Assembly: GCA_040752005.1 (NCBI GenBank)
Contig: JBFMFX010000018.1
Coordinates: forward strand, 25,259 to 89,258
Direction of reading: 5' to 3'
DNA from: RBG-16-66-20 sp040752005
Lineage (GTDB): Bacteria > Pseudomonadota > Gammaproteobacteria > Burkholderiales > SG8-39
DNA length: 64,000 nt
Under the pieces are notes generated by a model. The model had not been told where the DNA came from. It saw nothing but the letters and a program-made list of their open reading frames with translations, and did no database searches. Within the stretch, counting starts at the first letter, position 1, and the number at the start of each line of letters is the position of its first letter. Positions 51,998-63,591 of the stretch are shown in pieces. Position numbers and translations under genes: made by a program.

Positions 51998-52621
51998 ATG
52001 AAAAAGTACCTGATCACCGGGCTGCTGGTCTGGATTCCCCTCGTCATCACGATCTGGGTGCTCAAGCTCGTGGTCGAGGCGGCCGACGGCGTGCTGCTGC
52101 TGTTGCCGACCGAATTCCGCACCGAGAACTGGCTCGGCTTCCACGTCCCCGGCATGGGCGTGGTGATGACGCTGGTGATCGTGTTCCTCACCGGAGTCCT
52201 GGCGACGAACTTCCTCGGCGCCCGTCTGCTCGCGCTTTGGCACGAGGCGCTGCACCGCATCCCGGTGGTGAACTCGATCTACTCCAGCGTCAAGCAGATC
52301 TCCGACACGCTGTTTTCGCCCCGCGGCCAGGCGTTCCGCAAGGCGCTGCTGGTGCAGTGGCCGCGCGAGGGCATGTGGACGATCGCCTTTCTCACCGGCA
52401 CGCCGGGCGGTGACGTGGTGAACCACGTCCCGGCCGACGCAGTGAGCGTGTACGTGCCGACCACGCCCAATCCGACGAGCGGCTACTTCATGATCGTCGC
52501 GCGCAAGGACGTCATCGAGCTCGACATGACCGTGGACGAGGCGCTCAAGTACATCATCTCGATGGGCGTGGTACCGCCGGTGGCGCGCGAACCGCGCCGG
52601 CGCGCCGCGGCCGGGCGCTAG
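51998..52621 (+). CDS. DUF502-family inner-membrane protein
   Basis: 207 residues. Two N-terminal membrane helices (about 5-35 and 48-72) are followed by a conserved cytoplasmic part with LHRIPVVNSIYSSVKQISDT near 87 and PNPTSGYFMIVARKDV near 157. The family often sits next to aspS in betaproteobacteria but its job is unknown. It ends four bases before aspS. Confidence 0.88.
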   Translation: MKKYLITGLLVWIPLVITIWVLKLVVEAADGVLLLLPTEFRTENWLGFHVPGMGVVMTLVIVFLTGVLATNFLGARLLALWHEALHRIPVVNSIYSSVKQISDTLFSPRGQAFRKALLVQWPREGMWTIAFLTGTPGGDVVNHVPADAVSVYVPTTPNPTSGYFMIVARKDVIELDMTVDEALKYIISMGVVPPVAREPRRRAAAGR

Positions 52622-52625
52622 CGCG

Positions 52626-54397
<1,772 letters not shown>

Positions 54398-54401
<4 letters not shown>

Positions 54402-54736
54402 GGGCGCTCGCGTTGCTCGCGGCGGCGCTCGCGGCGGGCGCCGCGCTCGCACGGCCGGCGCTCGGCGAGGTGCGCATTGCCGAGCTGCCGCCGGAGGCGC
54501 GCGAGACGATCGCGCTCATCCGCCAGGGGGGGCCGTTTCCGTACGCGAAAGACGGCACCGTGTTCGGCAACCGCGAGGGCCTGCTGCCGAGAAAACCGCA
54601 CGGCTACTGGCGCGAATACACGGTGAAGACACCGGGGGCGCGCGACCGCGGCGCGCGCCGCATCGTCGCCGGCGCTGGCGGCGAGCTCTACTACACTGAC
54701 GATCACTACCGGACCTTCCGGCGGATCCTGCAATGA
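54398..54736 (+). CDS. Secreted barnase-family ribonuclease
   Basis: 112 residues. The signal peptide (1-23, ending RPALG) implies export. The catalytic core is recognisable: Glu in WREYTVKTPGARDRGARR (about residues 72-89), Arg in RRIV, and His in YTDDHYRTFRR near 103, the barnase/RNase T1 trio. It would cleave RNA outside the cell or in the periplasm. Such an enzyme is toxic if retained, and the next gene encodes a barstar-like inhibitor, co-translated by ATGA overlap. Its position inside the aspS operon is a striking feature. Confidence 0.88.
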
Positions 54737-55161
54737 GCGGCAAGCTGCTGGCGCGCCTGCTCGACCCGGCGCGATCGGGTGTGTATCGCGCCCCCGAAGC
54801 CGGCGCCGTGCTCGAGGCCGCGCGCGGCAGCCGGCTGCGCGTGGCGCGGATCGCGCTCGCGCCCGGCGCCGGCAAGGCCGAGATGCTCGCCGCGTTCGCG
54901 CGCGCGCTCGACTTTCCGGCCTGGTTCGGCGGCAACTGGGACGCGCTGGAGGACTGCCTGACCGACCTGTCCTGGTCGGATGCCGGTGGCCACGTGATTC
55001 TCATCGAGGGCGCCGCGCAGGCCAGCGGCGACGATCTGGGGGTGCTGGAGGACATCCTCGCTTCGGCGGCGTCGTTCTGGGCCGCCCGCGGGCACCCGTT
55101 CTTCGCCGTGTTCGTCGGCGGCCGCGAGGCACTGCCCGCGCTCTACCGCGAGCGCAGCTGA
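54733..55161 (+). CDS. Barstar-family ribonuclease inhibitor
   Basis: 142 residues. The conserved barstar segment FPAWFGGNWDALEDCLTDLS lies near residues 59-78, with the Trp and Asp that sit at the barnase interface. No signal, so it protects the cytoplasm against RNase that fails to be exported. The start overlaps the RNase stop. Residues 1-40 form an extra N-terminal part that is longer than barstar of Bacillus (90 residues), as in other proteobacterial members. Confidence 0.9.
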   Translation: MSGKLLARLLDPARSGVYRAPEAGAVLEAARGSRLRVARIALAPGAGKAEMLAAFARALDFPAWFGGNWDALEDCLTDLSWSDAGGHVILIEGAAQASGDDLGVLEDILASAASFWAARGHPFFAVFVGGREALPALYRERS

Positions 55162-55162
55162 G

Positions 55163-55615
55163 GTGAGCGTGAAGCTGCCGGTGTCGGTGCTGGTGGTGGT
55201 CCACACCCCGGCCCTGGAGGTGCTGATGCTCGAGCGCGCCGCGCGGCCGGGCTACTGGCAGTCGGTGACCGGGTCGCTGGAGCGGCTCGACGAGCCGCTC
55301 GCCGAGGCGGCGGCTCGCGAGCTGCGCGAGGAAACCGGCATCGTCGCCTCGCCGGAGCGCCTTGCGCGCTGGCCCCTCGCCTACACGTTCGAGATCTATC
55401 CGGAGTGGCGGTGGCGCTTCGCGCCGGGTACGGTGTACAACACCGAGCACGTCTTCAGCCTGGAGCTGCCGGCGCCGGTTGCGCCGGTGCTCGCCGCCGA
55501 CGAACATCGCGCCTGCCGCTGGCTCGCATGGCGCGAGGCGGCGGAGCTGTGCTTTTCCTGGTCCAACCGCGATGCCATCCGGCTGCTCGGGGCGCGTGCT
55601 AAGTTAAAAAGGTGA
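55163..55615 (+). CDS. nudB: Dihydroneopterin triphosphate diphosphatase
   Basis: 150 residues, equal to E. coli NudB. The Nudix box runs GSLERLDEPLAEAAARELRE with ETG following, near residues 36-59, matching GX5EX7REUXEEXGU. It removes pyrophosphate from dihydroneopterin triphosphate in folate synthesis. Conserved placement after aspS in betaproteobacteria supports the assignment. Start is GTG at 55163; a GTG two codons later is also possible. Stop overlaps the next GTG. Confidence 0.92.
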   Translation: MSVKLPVSVLVVVHTPALEVLMLERAARPGYWQSVTGSLERLDEPLAEAAARELREETGIVASPERLARWPLAYTFEIYPEWRWRFAPGTVYNTEHVFSLELPAPVAPVLAADEHRACRWLAWREAAELCFSWSNRDAIRLLGARAKLKR

Positions 55616-57123
55616 CCGGTCGCGCCGCGATCCTCGCCTGCGCGGCCCTCCTTGCCGGCTGCGCCGGCCTGGAGGCGCCGCACTCCGTGCACCTCGCCGC
55701 GGAGCAGCCGCGGGTGCGCGGCTGCGCCGAGTGGTTCGCGGCGCTCGACGCGGTGACCGACGCCGCGGGCGTACGCGACGCGCAGGAGGCGCGCGTCGCC
55801 GGCTTTCCCTACCTGCGCGTCAATCGCTTTCTTGCCGCGCTCGCGCCGCGCGCCGCGGGCGATGCGGCCGCGCTGCGAGCGCTGGTCGAACGCATGACGG
55901 CGCTCGATGCGGCGGCGCGCGCGGCCGAGCTTGCCAACCTGCCGCAGGCGGCGCTCGCCGAGCTACCCGGACTGGCCACCGCCGCCCGCGGCGAGGCGCT
56001 GGCGCGCACGCGCGATTGCGCGCGGCTGCTGCGCGAACTCGATCTCGCCACCAGCGGGAGGGCCGCGCAACTGCTGGCGCGCATCGCCGTGCCCGACGAT
56101 TACTCGCGGGCAATGCGGGTGCTCGGGCTGTACCCGCTCACGCGCCACCTCTTCGCCGCCGGCGTGCGCGCCTGGGAGAACGAAGCGCGCGCCGCTTTCG
56201 CCGCCGGGTCCCGTGCCGGCGCGCCGGCGCGACCCGGGCGTGTGCTCGTGCGCCTTTCGCCGCCCGCCGCGCCGCGCGTTTCCCATGCCGAGGCGGCGCG
56301 CATTCTGCAGGCGGCCGCGCGCGATCCTCTCGGCGTTCCGGAGCTCTCTGCGCACGACGTCGAGCGGCTGCTTGCGGCGCACGCCCCGAGCTTCGAGATC
56401 GAAGTCGCGGGCGACGCCGACCGCTTCGGTCGCCTGCGCTGGACGCGCGAGCGGCCGGCGCCGGCGGTGGAGGCCGCCGATCCGGTCGTCTATACGCGGC
56501 TCGCGCATACGCTCGCCGGCGGGCGAGTGCTGCTGCAGCTCGTGTACACGATATGGTTTGCGGAGCGCCCGCCGCGCGAGCCCGGCGACATCTATGCGGG
56601 GCTGCTCGACGGGCTGGTGTGGCGCGTGACGCTCGCTCCCGACGGCGAGCCGCTGATCTACGACAGCATCCACCCGTGCGGGTGCTATCACATGTTCTTC
56701 CCGACCGCTCGCGCCCGGGCGCGGCCGGCCCCGGATGCGCTGGAGGAATGGGCATTCGCGCCGCTGTCGCTGCCGCGCGTGCGCGCGGGCGAGCGCGCGC
56801 TTGTGCGCGTGGCGAGCGGCACGCACTTCATCGAGGGCGTCACGGTCGTCTCGGACCCCGGCAGCGTGGCGCGCTATGCGTTCGCGCCCGAGGACGAGCT
56901 GCGCTCGCTCGCGAGCACCGCCGGCGGGCGCAGGAGCGCCTACGGGCCCGACGGCCTCGTGCCGGGGACCGAGCGGCCCGAGCGGCTGCTGTTCTGGCCG
57001 ATGGGAATCCGCTCCGCCGGCGCGATGCGCCAGTGGGGGCGGCACGCCACCGCGTTCGTCGGCCGGCGCCACTTCGACGACGCCGACCTGATCGAGCGAC
57101 GCTTCGCGCTGGAGCTGCCGTGA
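55612..57123 (+). CDS. Large lipoprotein of unknown function
   Basis: 503 residues. The GTG start overlaps the nudB stop; the signal MTGRAAILACAALLAGC ends in a good lipobox with Cys at residue 17. The rest is soluble and Ala/Arg/Glu-rich, with no domain I recognise. The best conserved-looking patch is YDSIHPCGCYHMFFPT near residue 350, in which the closely spaced Cys and His could bind a metal or form a redox site. Its placement between nudB and the YbhP/ClsB pair suggests an envelope job, possibly linked to phospholipid metabolism. Function unknown. Confidence 0.7.
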   Translation: MTGRAAILACAALLAGCAGLEAPHSVHLAAEQPRVRGCAEWFAALDAVTDAAGVRDAQEARVAGFPYLRVNRFLAALAPRAAGDAAALRALVERMTALDAAARAAELANLPQAALAELPGLATAARGEALARTRDCARLLRELDLATSGRAAQLLARIAVPDDYSRAMRVLGLYPLTRHLFAAGVRAWENEARAAFAAGSRAGAPARPGRVLVRLSPPAAPRVSHAEAARILQAAARDPLGVPELSAHDVERLLAAHAPSFEIEVAGDADRFGRLRWTRERPAPAVEAADPVVYTRLAHTLAGGRVLLQLVYTIWFAERPPREPGDIYAGLLDGLVWRVTLAPDGEPLIYDSIHPCGCYHMFFPTARARARPAPDALEEWAFAPLSLPRVRAGERALVRVASGTHFIEGVTVVSDPGSVARYAFAPEDELRSLASTAGGRRSAYGPDGLVPGTERPERLLFWPMGIRSAGAMRQWGRHATAFVGRRHFDDADLIERRFALELP

Positions 57124-57887
57124 TCCGCCGCCTGCGCGTGCTCACGCTCAACATCCACAAGGGGTTGTCGCACTTCAACCGGCGCGTCGTGATCCACGAC
57201 CTGCGCGAAGGCCTGCGCGCGCTCGACCCGGATCTCGTGTTCCTGCAGGAGGTGCAGGGACTGAACAACCGCCATGCGCTGCGCTTCGCGAGCTGGCCGG
57301 GCGAACCCCAGCACGAGTTCCTCGCCGCAGCGCGCTGGCAGCACGCCTACGGGCGAAACCGGGTCTACGAGCACGGCCATCACGGCAACGCGCTGCTGTC
57401 GCGCTTCCCGATCCTGTCGGCCGAGACCCAGGACGTGTCCGACCACCGTTTCGAGAGCCGCGGGCTGCTGCACACCGTCGTCAAGGTGCCGGGCTGGAGC
57501 AGGAACCTGCACTGCATCTGCGTGCATCTGTCGCTGCACGAGCGCGGCCGGCGGCGGCAGCTCGACGCGATCGCCGAGCGGCTGGACTGCCTTGCCCGCG
57601 CCGATTTGCCGATCATTGTCGCCGGCGACTTCAACGACTGGCGCGAGCGCGCCACGCGGGTGCTCGCGAGCGCGCTCGGCATGACCGAGGTGTCGTTCGT
57701 CGCGCGCGGCCGGCACGCGCGCACCTTCCCGAGCCTGCTGCCGCTGCTGCGCCTGGATCGCATTTACGTGCGCGGCTTCGACGTCCTCGCCTCGCGCGTG
57801 CACCGCGGCGCGCCCTGGTCGCTGCTTTCCGATCACCTCGCTGTCAGCGCCGAGATTCGGCTCGCGCAAGGGGCGCCGCGTGCCTGA
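57120..57887 (+). CDS. Endonuclease/exonuclease/phosphatase-family protein, YbhP-like
   Basis: 255 residues. The DNase I-like fold shows VLTLNIHKGLSH at 7-18 (metal-binding Asn), DLVFLQEVQG near 38 (metal Glu), a His in CVHLSLHERGR near 139, AGDFNDW near 167 (Asp and Asn) and LLSDHLAVSAEI near 239 (catalytic His). The complete set implies an active phosphodiesterase or phosphatase. It precedes clsB exactly as E. coli ybhP precedes clsB, so a phospholipid-related substrate is more plausible than DNA. GTG start overlaps the previous stop. Confidence 0.85.
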   Translation: MIRRLRVLTLNIHKGLSHFNRRVVIHDLREGLRALDPDLVFLQEVQGLNNRHALRFASWPGEPQHEFLAAARWQHAYGRNRVYEHGHHGNALLSRFPILSAETQDVSDHRFESRGLLHTVVKVPGWSRNLHCICVHLSLHERGRRRQLDAIAERLDCLARADLPIIVAGDFNDWRERATRVLASALGMTEVSFVARGRHARTFPSLLPLLRLDRIYVRGFDVLASRVHRGAPWSLLSDHLAVSAEIRLAQGAPRA

Positions 57888-59064
57888 GTACGTTCCGGGC
57901 AACCGGCTCACGCTGCTGCGCAACGGCGAGGAGTACTTCCCGGCGCTGGTCGCGGCGATCGACGCGGCGGCGCGCGAGGTGTTCCTGGAAACCTACATCT
58001 TCGCCGACGACGAGACCGGAAGCCTGGTGGCGGACGCGCTCGCCCGCGCCGCGGCGCGCGGCGTCGCGGTGCATCTGCTGCTCGACGGTTTCGGCGCGCG
58101 CGACTTTGCGCCGCGCTTCCGGCGCATGCTCGTCGAGGCGGGGGCGCAGGTGCTTTTCTTCCGGCCCGACATCCGCCCCTGGCCGATCCGCCGCCGGCCG
58201 GTGCGCCTGCGCCGCATGCACCGCAAGCTCGCCAGCATTGATGGGCGCGTCGCCTTCGTCGGTGGCATCAACATCATCGACGACTACGACACGCCCGGGC
58301 ACAAGCCGCCGCGTTACGACTACGCGGTGCGCATCGAGGGGCCGCTGGTGGCGCAGGTGCGCGCCGAGGCGGCGCGACTCTGGATGCGCGTGTCCTGGGC
58401 GACGCTCGGCCGGCGCTGGCCCGGCTGGCAGATGTTCGAGCGTCTCGACCCCGATTTGCCTCCCGCCGCCGCACAGGCCGACGGTCAGCTCGCGGCGCTG
58501 GTGGTGCGCGACAACCTGCGCCACCGCCACGACATCGAGCTCGCCTACCTGGAGGAGATCGCCACCGCCCGCTCCGACATCCTGATCGCCTGCGCGTACT
58601 TTTTCCCCGGGCGGCGCTTTCGCCAGGCGCTCGCGGCGGCGGCCGCGCGTGGCGTGCGCGTGTCGCTGCTGCTGCAGGGCCGCGTCGAGTACGCGCTGCT
58701 GCATTACGCCTCGCGCGCCCTCTACGGCCGGCTGCTCGGCGCCGGCATCCGCATCTACGAGTACCACAAGAGCTTCCTGCACGCGAAGGTGGCGGTGTTC
58801 GACGACGCGGTCGCCTGCGTCGGCTCCTCGAACATCGATCCGTTCAGCCTGCTGCTCGCGCGCGAGGCGAACGTGTTCGTACGCGACCGGCGGTTCGCGC
58901 AGGAGCTGCGCGCCAGCCTCGAGCAGGCGATACGCGACGGCGCGCGCCGCGTGCCGCTGCGCTCCTGGCGCCGCCTGCCGCTCGCCACGCGCCTCGCCAT
59001 CTGGTTCGGCTACCGCCTGGCGCGGCTGGTGATGGCGTTCTACGGCTACGGTCGCGAGCACTGA
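57880..59064 (+). CDS. clsB: Cardiolipin synthase B
   Basis: 394 residues of the phospholipase D superfamily. Two HKD motifs: HRKLASIDGRVAFVGGINI near residue 107 and LHAKVAVFDDAVACVGSSNI near 299, each with His, Lys and Asp in place. It joins phosphatidylglycerol with another lipid to form cardiolipin at the inner membrane. There is no N-terminal membrane helix, as in ClsB rather than ClsA. Start GTG at 57880 lies inside the preceding gene by eight bases. It is the last gene of the aspS operon and overlaps the convergent MaoC-like gene by 19 bases. Confidence 0.92.
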   Translation: MPEYVPGNRLTLLRNGEEYFPALVAAIDAAAREVFLETYIFADDETGSLVADALARAAARGVAVHLLLDGFGARDFAPRFRRMLVEAGAQVLFFRPDIRPWPIRRRPVRLRRMHRKLASIDGRVAFVGGINIIDDYDTPGHKPPRYDYAVRIEGPLVAQVRAEAARLWMRVSWATLGRRWPGWQMFERLDPDLPPAAAQADGQLAALVVRDNLRHRHDIELAYLEEIATARSDILIACAYFFPGRRFRQALAAAAARGVRVSLLLQGRVEYALLHYASRALYGRLLGAGIRIYEYHKSFLHAKVAVFDDAVACVGSSNIDPFSLLLAREANVFVRDRRFAQELRASLEQAIRDGARRVPLRSWRRLPLATRLAIWFGYRLARLVMAFYGYGREH

Positions 59065-59543
59065 GGCGCCGCGCCCGGCGCGGCGCCGCCCGCGGTGCCG
59101 CGGCGCGCGAACATTCCCCAGCCTTCCATCGTCATGACCAGTTCGCCGCGCTGGTTGAACGCCTCCCAGCGCGAGCGTACGAGGCCGACGCCGGGCCTTG
59201 ACTGCGATGGCCGCGCCTCGGTGATGTGGCGCCGGTACGTGAGGGTATCGCCTGGACGCACCGGTGCGAGCCAGCGGATGCTGTCCAGGCCCGGGGAGCC
59301 GAGGCTCGCCGAGCGGCCGATGTACTTCTCCACCATCAGCCGCATCCCTACCGCGCAGGTGTGCCAACCGCTCGCGATCAGGCCGCCGAAGGCCGAGTCG
59401 CGTGCCGCCTGCGGATCGGTGTGGAAGCGCTGCGGGTCCCAGCGCCGGGCGAAGTCAATGATCTCGTCTTCGGTGAACGTATGGCTGCCCAGCTCCAGCA
59501 CGTCGCCGGGCCTGAAATCTTCCCAGTAAAGGCAATCGTCCAT
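59046..59543 (-). CDS. MaoC-like hotdog-fold dehydratase
   Basis: 165 residues. The hotdog core includes GSHTFTEDEIIDFARRWDP near residue 18, GLIASGWHTCAVGMRLM near 53 and DSIRWLAPVRPGDTLTY near 81. The catalytic Asp/His pair of MaoC hydratases can be placed at DPQRFHTD, so activity on an enoyl-CoA or related thioester is plausible. The ATG at 59543 lacks a clear ribosome-binding site and sits only 18 bases from the divergent EAL gene. Confidence 0.8.
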   Translation of the reverse strand: MDDCLYWEDFRPGDVLELGSHTFTEDEIIDFARRWDPQRFHTDPQAARDSAFGGLIASGWHTCAVGMRLMVEKYIGRSASLGSPGLDSIRWLAPVRPGDTLTYRRHITEARPSQSRPGVGLVRSRWEAFNQRGELVMTMEGWGMFARRGTAGGAAPGAAPQCSRP

Positions 59544-59561
59544 CGCGAAATAGTAAAGTAG

Positions 59562-60398
59562 ATGCCGATGGACCCCCGGGACCCCGCGGCGGACGGCGCA
59601 AACGAGGCGGACCGGCTCGTGTCGCAGATCGAGCGCGAGTTCGCCGGCGCCGACGATCCGGTCGTGCGCATCCGGCAGGCGCTCGAGCGCGGGGAATTCA
59701 CGCTCCTGGCGCAGCCGATCCTCGCGCTGCAGGGCGAAGCGCGTTTCCCGATGGCCGAGGTGCTGGTGCGGCTGCGCGAGGAGGAGGTGGCGATGCTGCC
59801 GCCGGGGGAGTTCTTCCCGGTGTTCGAGCACTACGGGATGATGCCGCAGCTCGACCGCTGGGTCGTGAGTCACGTCATCGCCGTGCTCGCGCGCGGCTCG
59901 CACGTGCCGCGGCTGCACATCAACGTCTCCGGGCAGACGCTGGGCGATGCGGACTTCCCCGGCGATGTCGGCGCCGAGCTCGGGCGCGCCGGCATTCCGC
60001 CGGCCTCGCTCGTTTTCGAGATCAGCGAGGGCGACGTGCTTGCCCGGCCGGCCCAGGCGGCGCGCTTTGTCGCCGCGGTGCGCCGAATCGGCTGCGGCGC
60101 ACTGATCGACGGCTTCGGGCGCCTGGCGGCGTCGTTCGCACCGCTAAAGGAGCTGCATCCCGAACTGGTCAAGGTGGACGGTGCCGTGGTGAGGAAGCTG
60201 CGCACGAGCGAGGCCGCGCGCGCGCGGCTGAGGGCGGTGGTGCGCGTGGGCGCGGTGATCGGCTTCGGCGTCATCACCGAGTGCGTCGAGGATCCCGAGA
60301 CGATCGCCCTTGCGCGCGCGGCCGGCGCCGACTACGCGCAGGGTTTCGGCATCCGGCGGCCGCAGCCGCTCGCCGCCGTCGCCGAAGGGCGGTTCTGA
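59562..60398 (+). CDS. EAL-domain protein with degenerate active site
   Basis: 278 residues: 40 polar residues, then one EAL domain. EAL proteins cleave cyclic di-GMP, using conserved acidic metal ligands. Here the signature is EVL (in AEVLVRLREE near 66) instead of EAL, still with the Glu. The loop-6 motif DDFGTG is DGFGRL (near 183), so its second Asp is Gly. AEGVE is changed to ECVED. NVSGQTL, EISEGD and the late Gln (YAQGFGI) are retained. Loss of the loop Asp makes catalysis doubtful; it may bind cyclic di-GMP as a sensor. It sits just upstream of rpsL. Confidence 0.82.
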   Translation: MPMDPRDPAADGANEADRLVSQIEREFAGADDPVVRIRQALERGEFTLLAQPILALQGEARFPMAEVLVRLREEEVAMLPPGEFFPVFEHYGMMPQLDRWVVSHVIAVLARGSHVPRLHINVSGQTLGDADFPGDVGAELGRAGIPPASLVFEISEGDVLARPAQAARFVAAVRRIGCGALIDGFGRLAASFAPLKELHPELVKVDGAVVRKLRTSEAARARLRAVVRVGAVIGFGVITECVEDPETIALARAAGADYAQGFGIRRPQPLAAVAEGRF

Positions 60399-60479
60399 GT
60401 CGCAGGCGGGGGCGGGCGGGCGCGTGGCCGAACCCGGCGTCCAGGGCCTGCCGGCCGAAATTCCTTGCGCCGCGCGGGC

Positions 60480-60508
60480 TTGCGCCCTGCTCCCAATCCC
60501 TTTACAAT
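60480..60508 (+). promoter_or_regulatory. Probable promoter of the str operon (rpsL-rpsG-fusA-tuf)
   Basis: TTGCGC at 60480-60485 and TACAAT at 60503-60508 with 17 bases between, then a leader of about 70 bases to the rpsL ATG at 60585. The leader contains CTTTTTTCC and a GC-rich part that could fold. The ribosomal-protein operon therefore seems to start here rather than being transcribed from rpoC. Confidence 0.6.
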
Positions 60509-60584
60509 TCCGCCTCTTTTTTCCGCTGGGCGGCTGCGAGCTGAGAACGCGCGGCCGCCCGGTGCGTTTCTGGAAACCCGAACG

Positions 60585-60962
60585 ATGCCGACTTTCAACC
60601 AGCTGGTCCGCCTCGGGCGCAGCCCGAAGAAGACGAAGACGAAGGTCCCGGCGCTTGCCGGCTCGCCGCAGAAGCGCGGGGTGTGCACGCGCGTGTACAC
60701 CACCACCCCGAAGAAGCCCAACTCGGCGCTGCGCAAGGTCGCCAAGGTGCGGCTCACCAACGGCTTCGAGGTGATCGGCTACATCGGCGGCGAGGGGCAC
60801 AACCTGCAGGAGCACTCGGTGGTGCTGATCCGCGGCGGGCGCGTCAAGGACCTGCCGGGGGTGCGCTACCACATCGTGCGCGGCTCGCTCGACACCCAGG
60901 GCGTCAAGGACCGCAAGCAGGGGCGCTCCAAGTACGGCGCCAAGATGCCGAAGTCGGCCTGA
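60585..60962 (+). CDS. rpsL: 30S ribosomal protein S12
   Basis: 125 residues, full length. Contains the universally conserved PTFNQLVRLGR start and KPNSALRKVAKVRLTNG. The lysines linked to streptomycin sensitivity are unmutated: Lys43 in TPKKPNSAL and the Lys in GGRVKDLPGVRY. S12 sits at the decoding centre. It is followed 21 bases later by rpsG. Confidence 0.98.
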   Translation: MPTFNQLVRLGRSPKKTKTKVPALAGSPQKRGVCTRVYTTTPKKPNSALRKVAKVRLTNGFEVIGYIGGEGHNLQEHSVVLIRGGRVKDLPGVRYHIVRGSLDTQGVKDRKQGRSKYGAKMPKSA

Positions 60963-60983
60963 TTCCCGGAGAGCACACCCGCC

Positions 60984-61454
60984 ATGCCGCGACGCAGAGA
61001 AGTTCCCAAGCGCGAGATCCTGCCCGACCCGAAGTTCGGCAACGTCGAGGTCGCGAAGTTCGTCAACGTGCTGATGACGCGCGGAAAGAAATCGGTCGCC
61101 GAGAGGATCGTCTACGGCGCCTTCGACCTGATCCAGTCGCGTTCGGGCAAGGACCCGATCGAGGTGTTCTCGCAGGCGGTGCAGAACGTCAAGCCCCTGG
61201 TCGAGGTGAAGAGCCGGCGGGTCGGCGGCGCGAACTACCAGGTGCCGGTCGAGGTGCGTCCGGTGCGGCGCGTCGCGCTCTCGATGCGCTGGATCCGGGA
61301 GGCGGCGCAGAAGCGCGGCGAGAAGTCCATGACCGCGCGCCTGGCGGGCGAGCTGCTGGAGGCGGCCGAGGGCCGCGGCGGCGCGATGAAGAAGCGCGAG
61401 GAAGTGCACCGGATGGCCGAGGCCAACAAGGCCTTCGCCCATTACCGGTTCTAG
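60984..61454 (+). CDS. rpsG: 30S ribosomal protein S7
   Basis: 156 residues, normal length. MPRRREVPKREILPDPKFGN at the start and GGANYQVPVEVRPVRRVAL near 85 are typical. S7 organises the head of the small subunit and can repress its own operon. Second gene of the str operon, 13 bases before fusA. Confidence 0.98.
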   Translation: MPRRREVPKREILPDPKFGNVEVAKFVNVLMTRGKKSVAERIVYGAFDLIQSRSGKDPIEVFSQAVQNVKPLVEVKSRRVGGANYQVPVEVRPVRRVALSMRWIREAAQKRGEKSMTARLAGELLEAAEGRGGAMKKREEVHRMAEANKAFAHYRF

Positions 61455-61467
61455 GACATTCCGGGGA

Positions 61468-63570
<2,103 letters not shown>

Positions 63571-63591
63571 CGACAAGACCGGGGACGGACC

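Noticed and set aside
57120..57887. Calling the endonuclease/phosphatase-fold protein a DNA repair exonuclease
   Set aside because: Its neighbour clsB and the E. coli ybhP-clsB order favour a lipid-related phosphatase; nothing indicates DNA as substrate.
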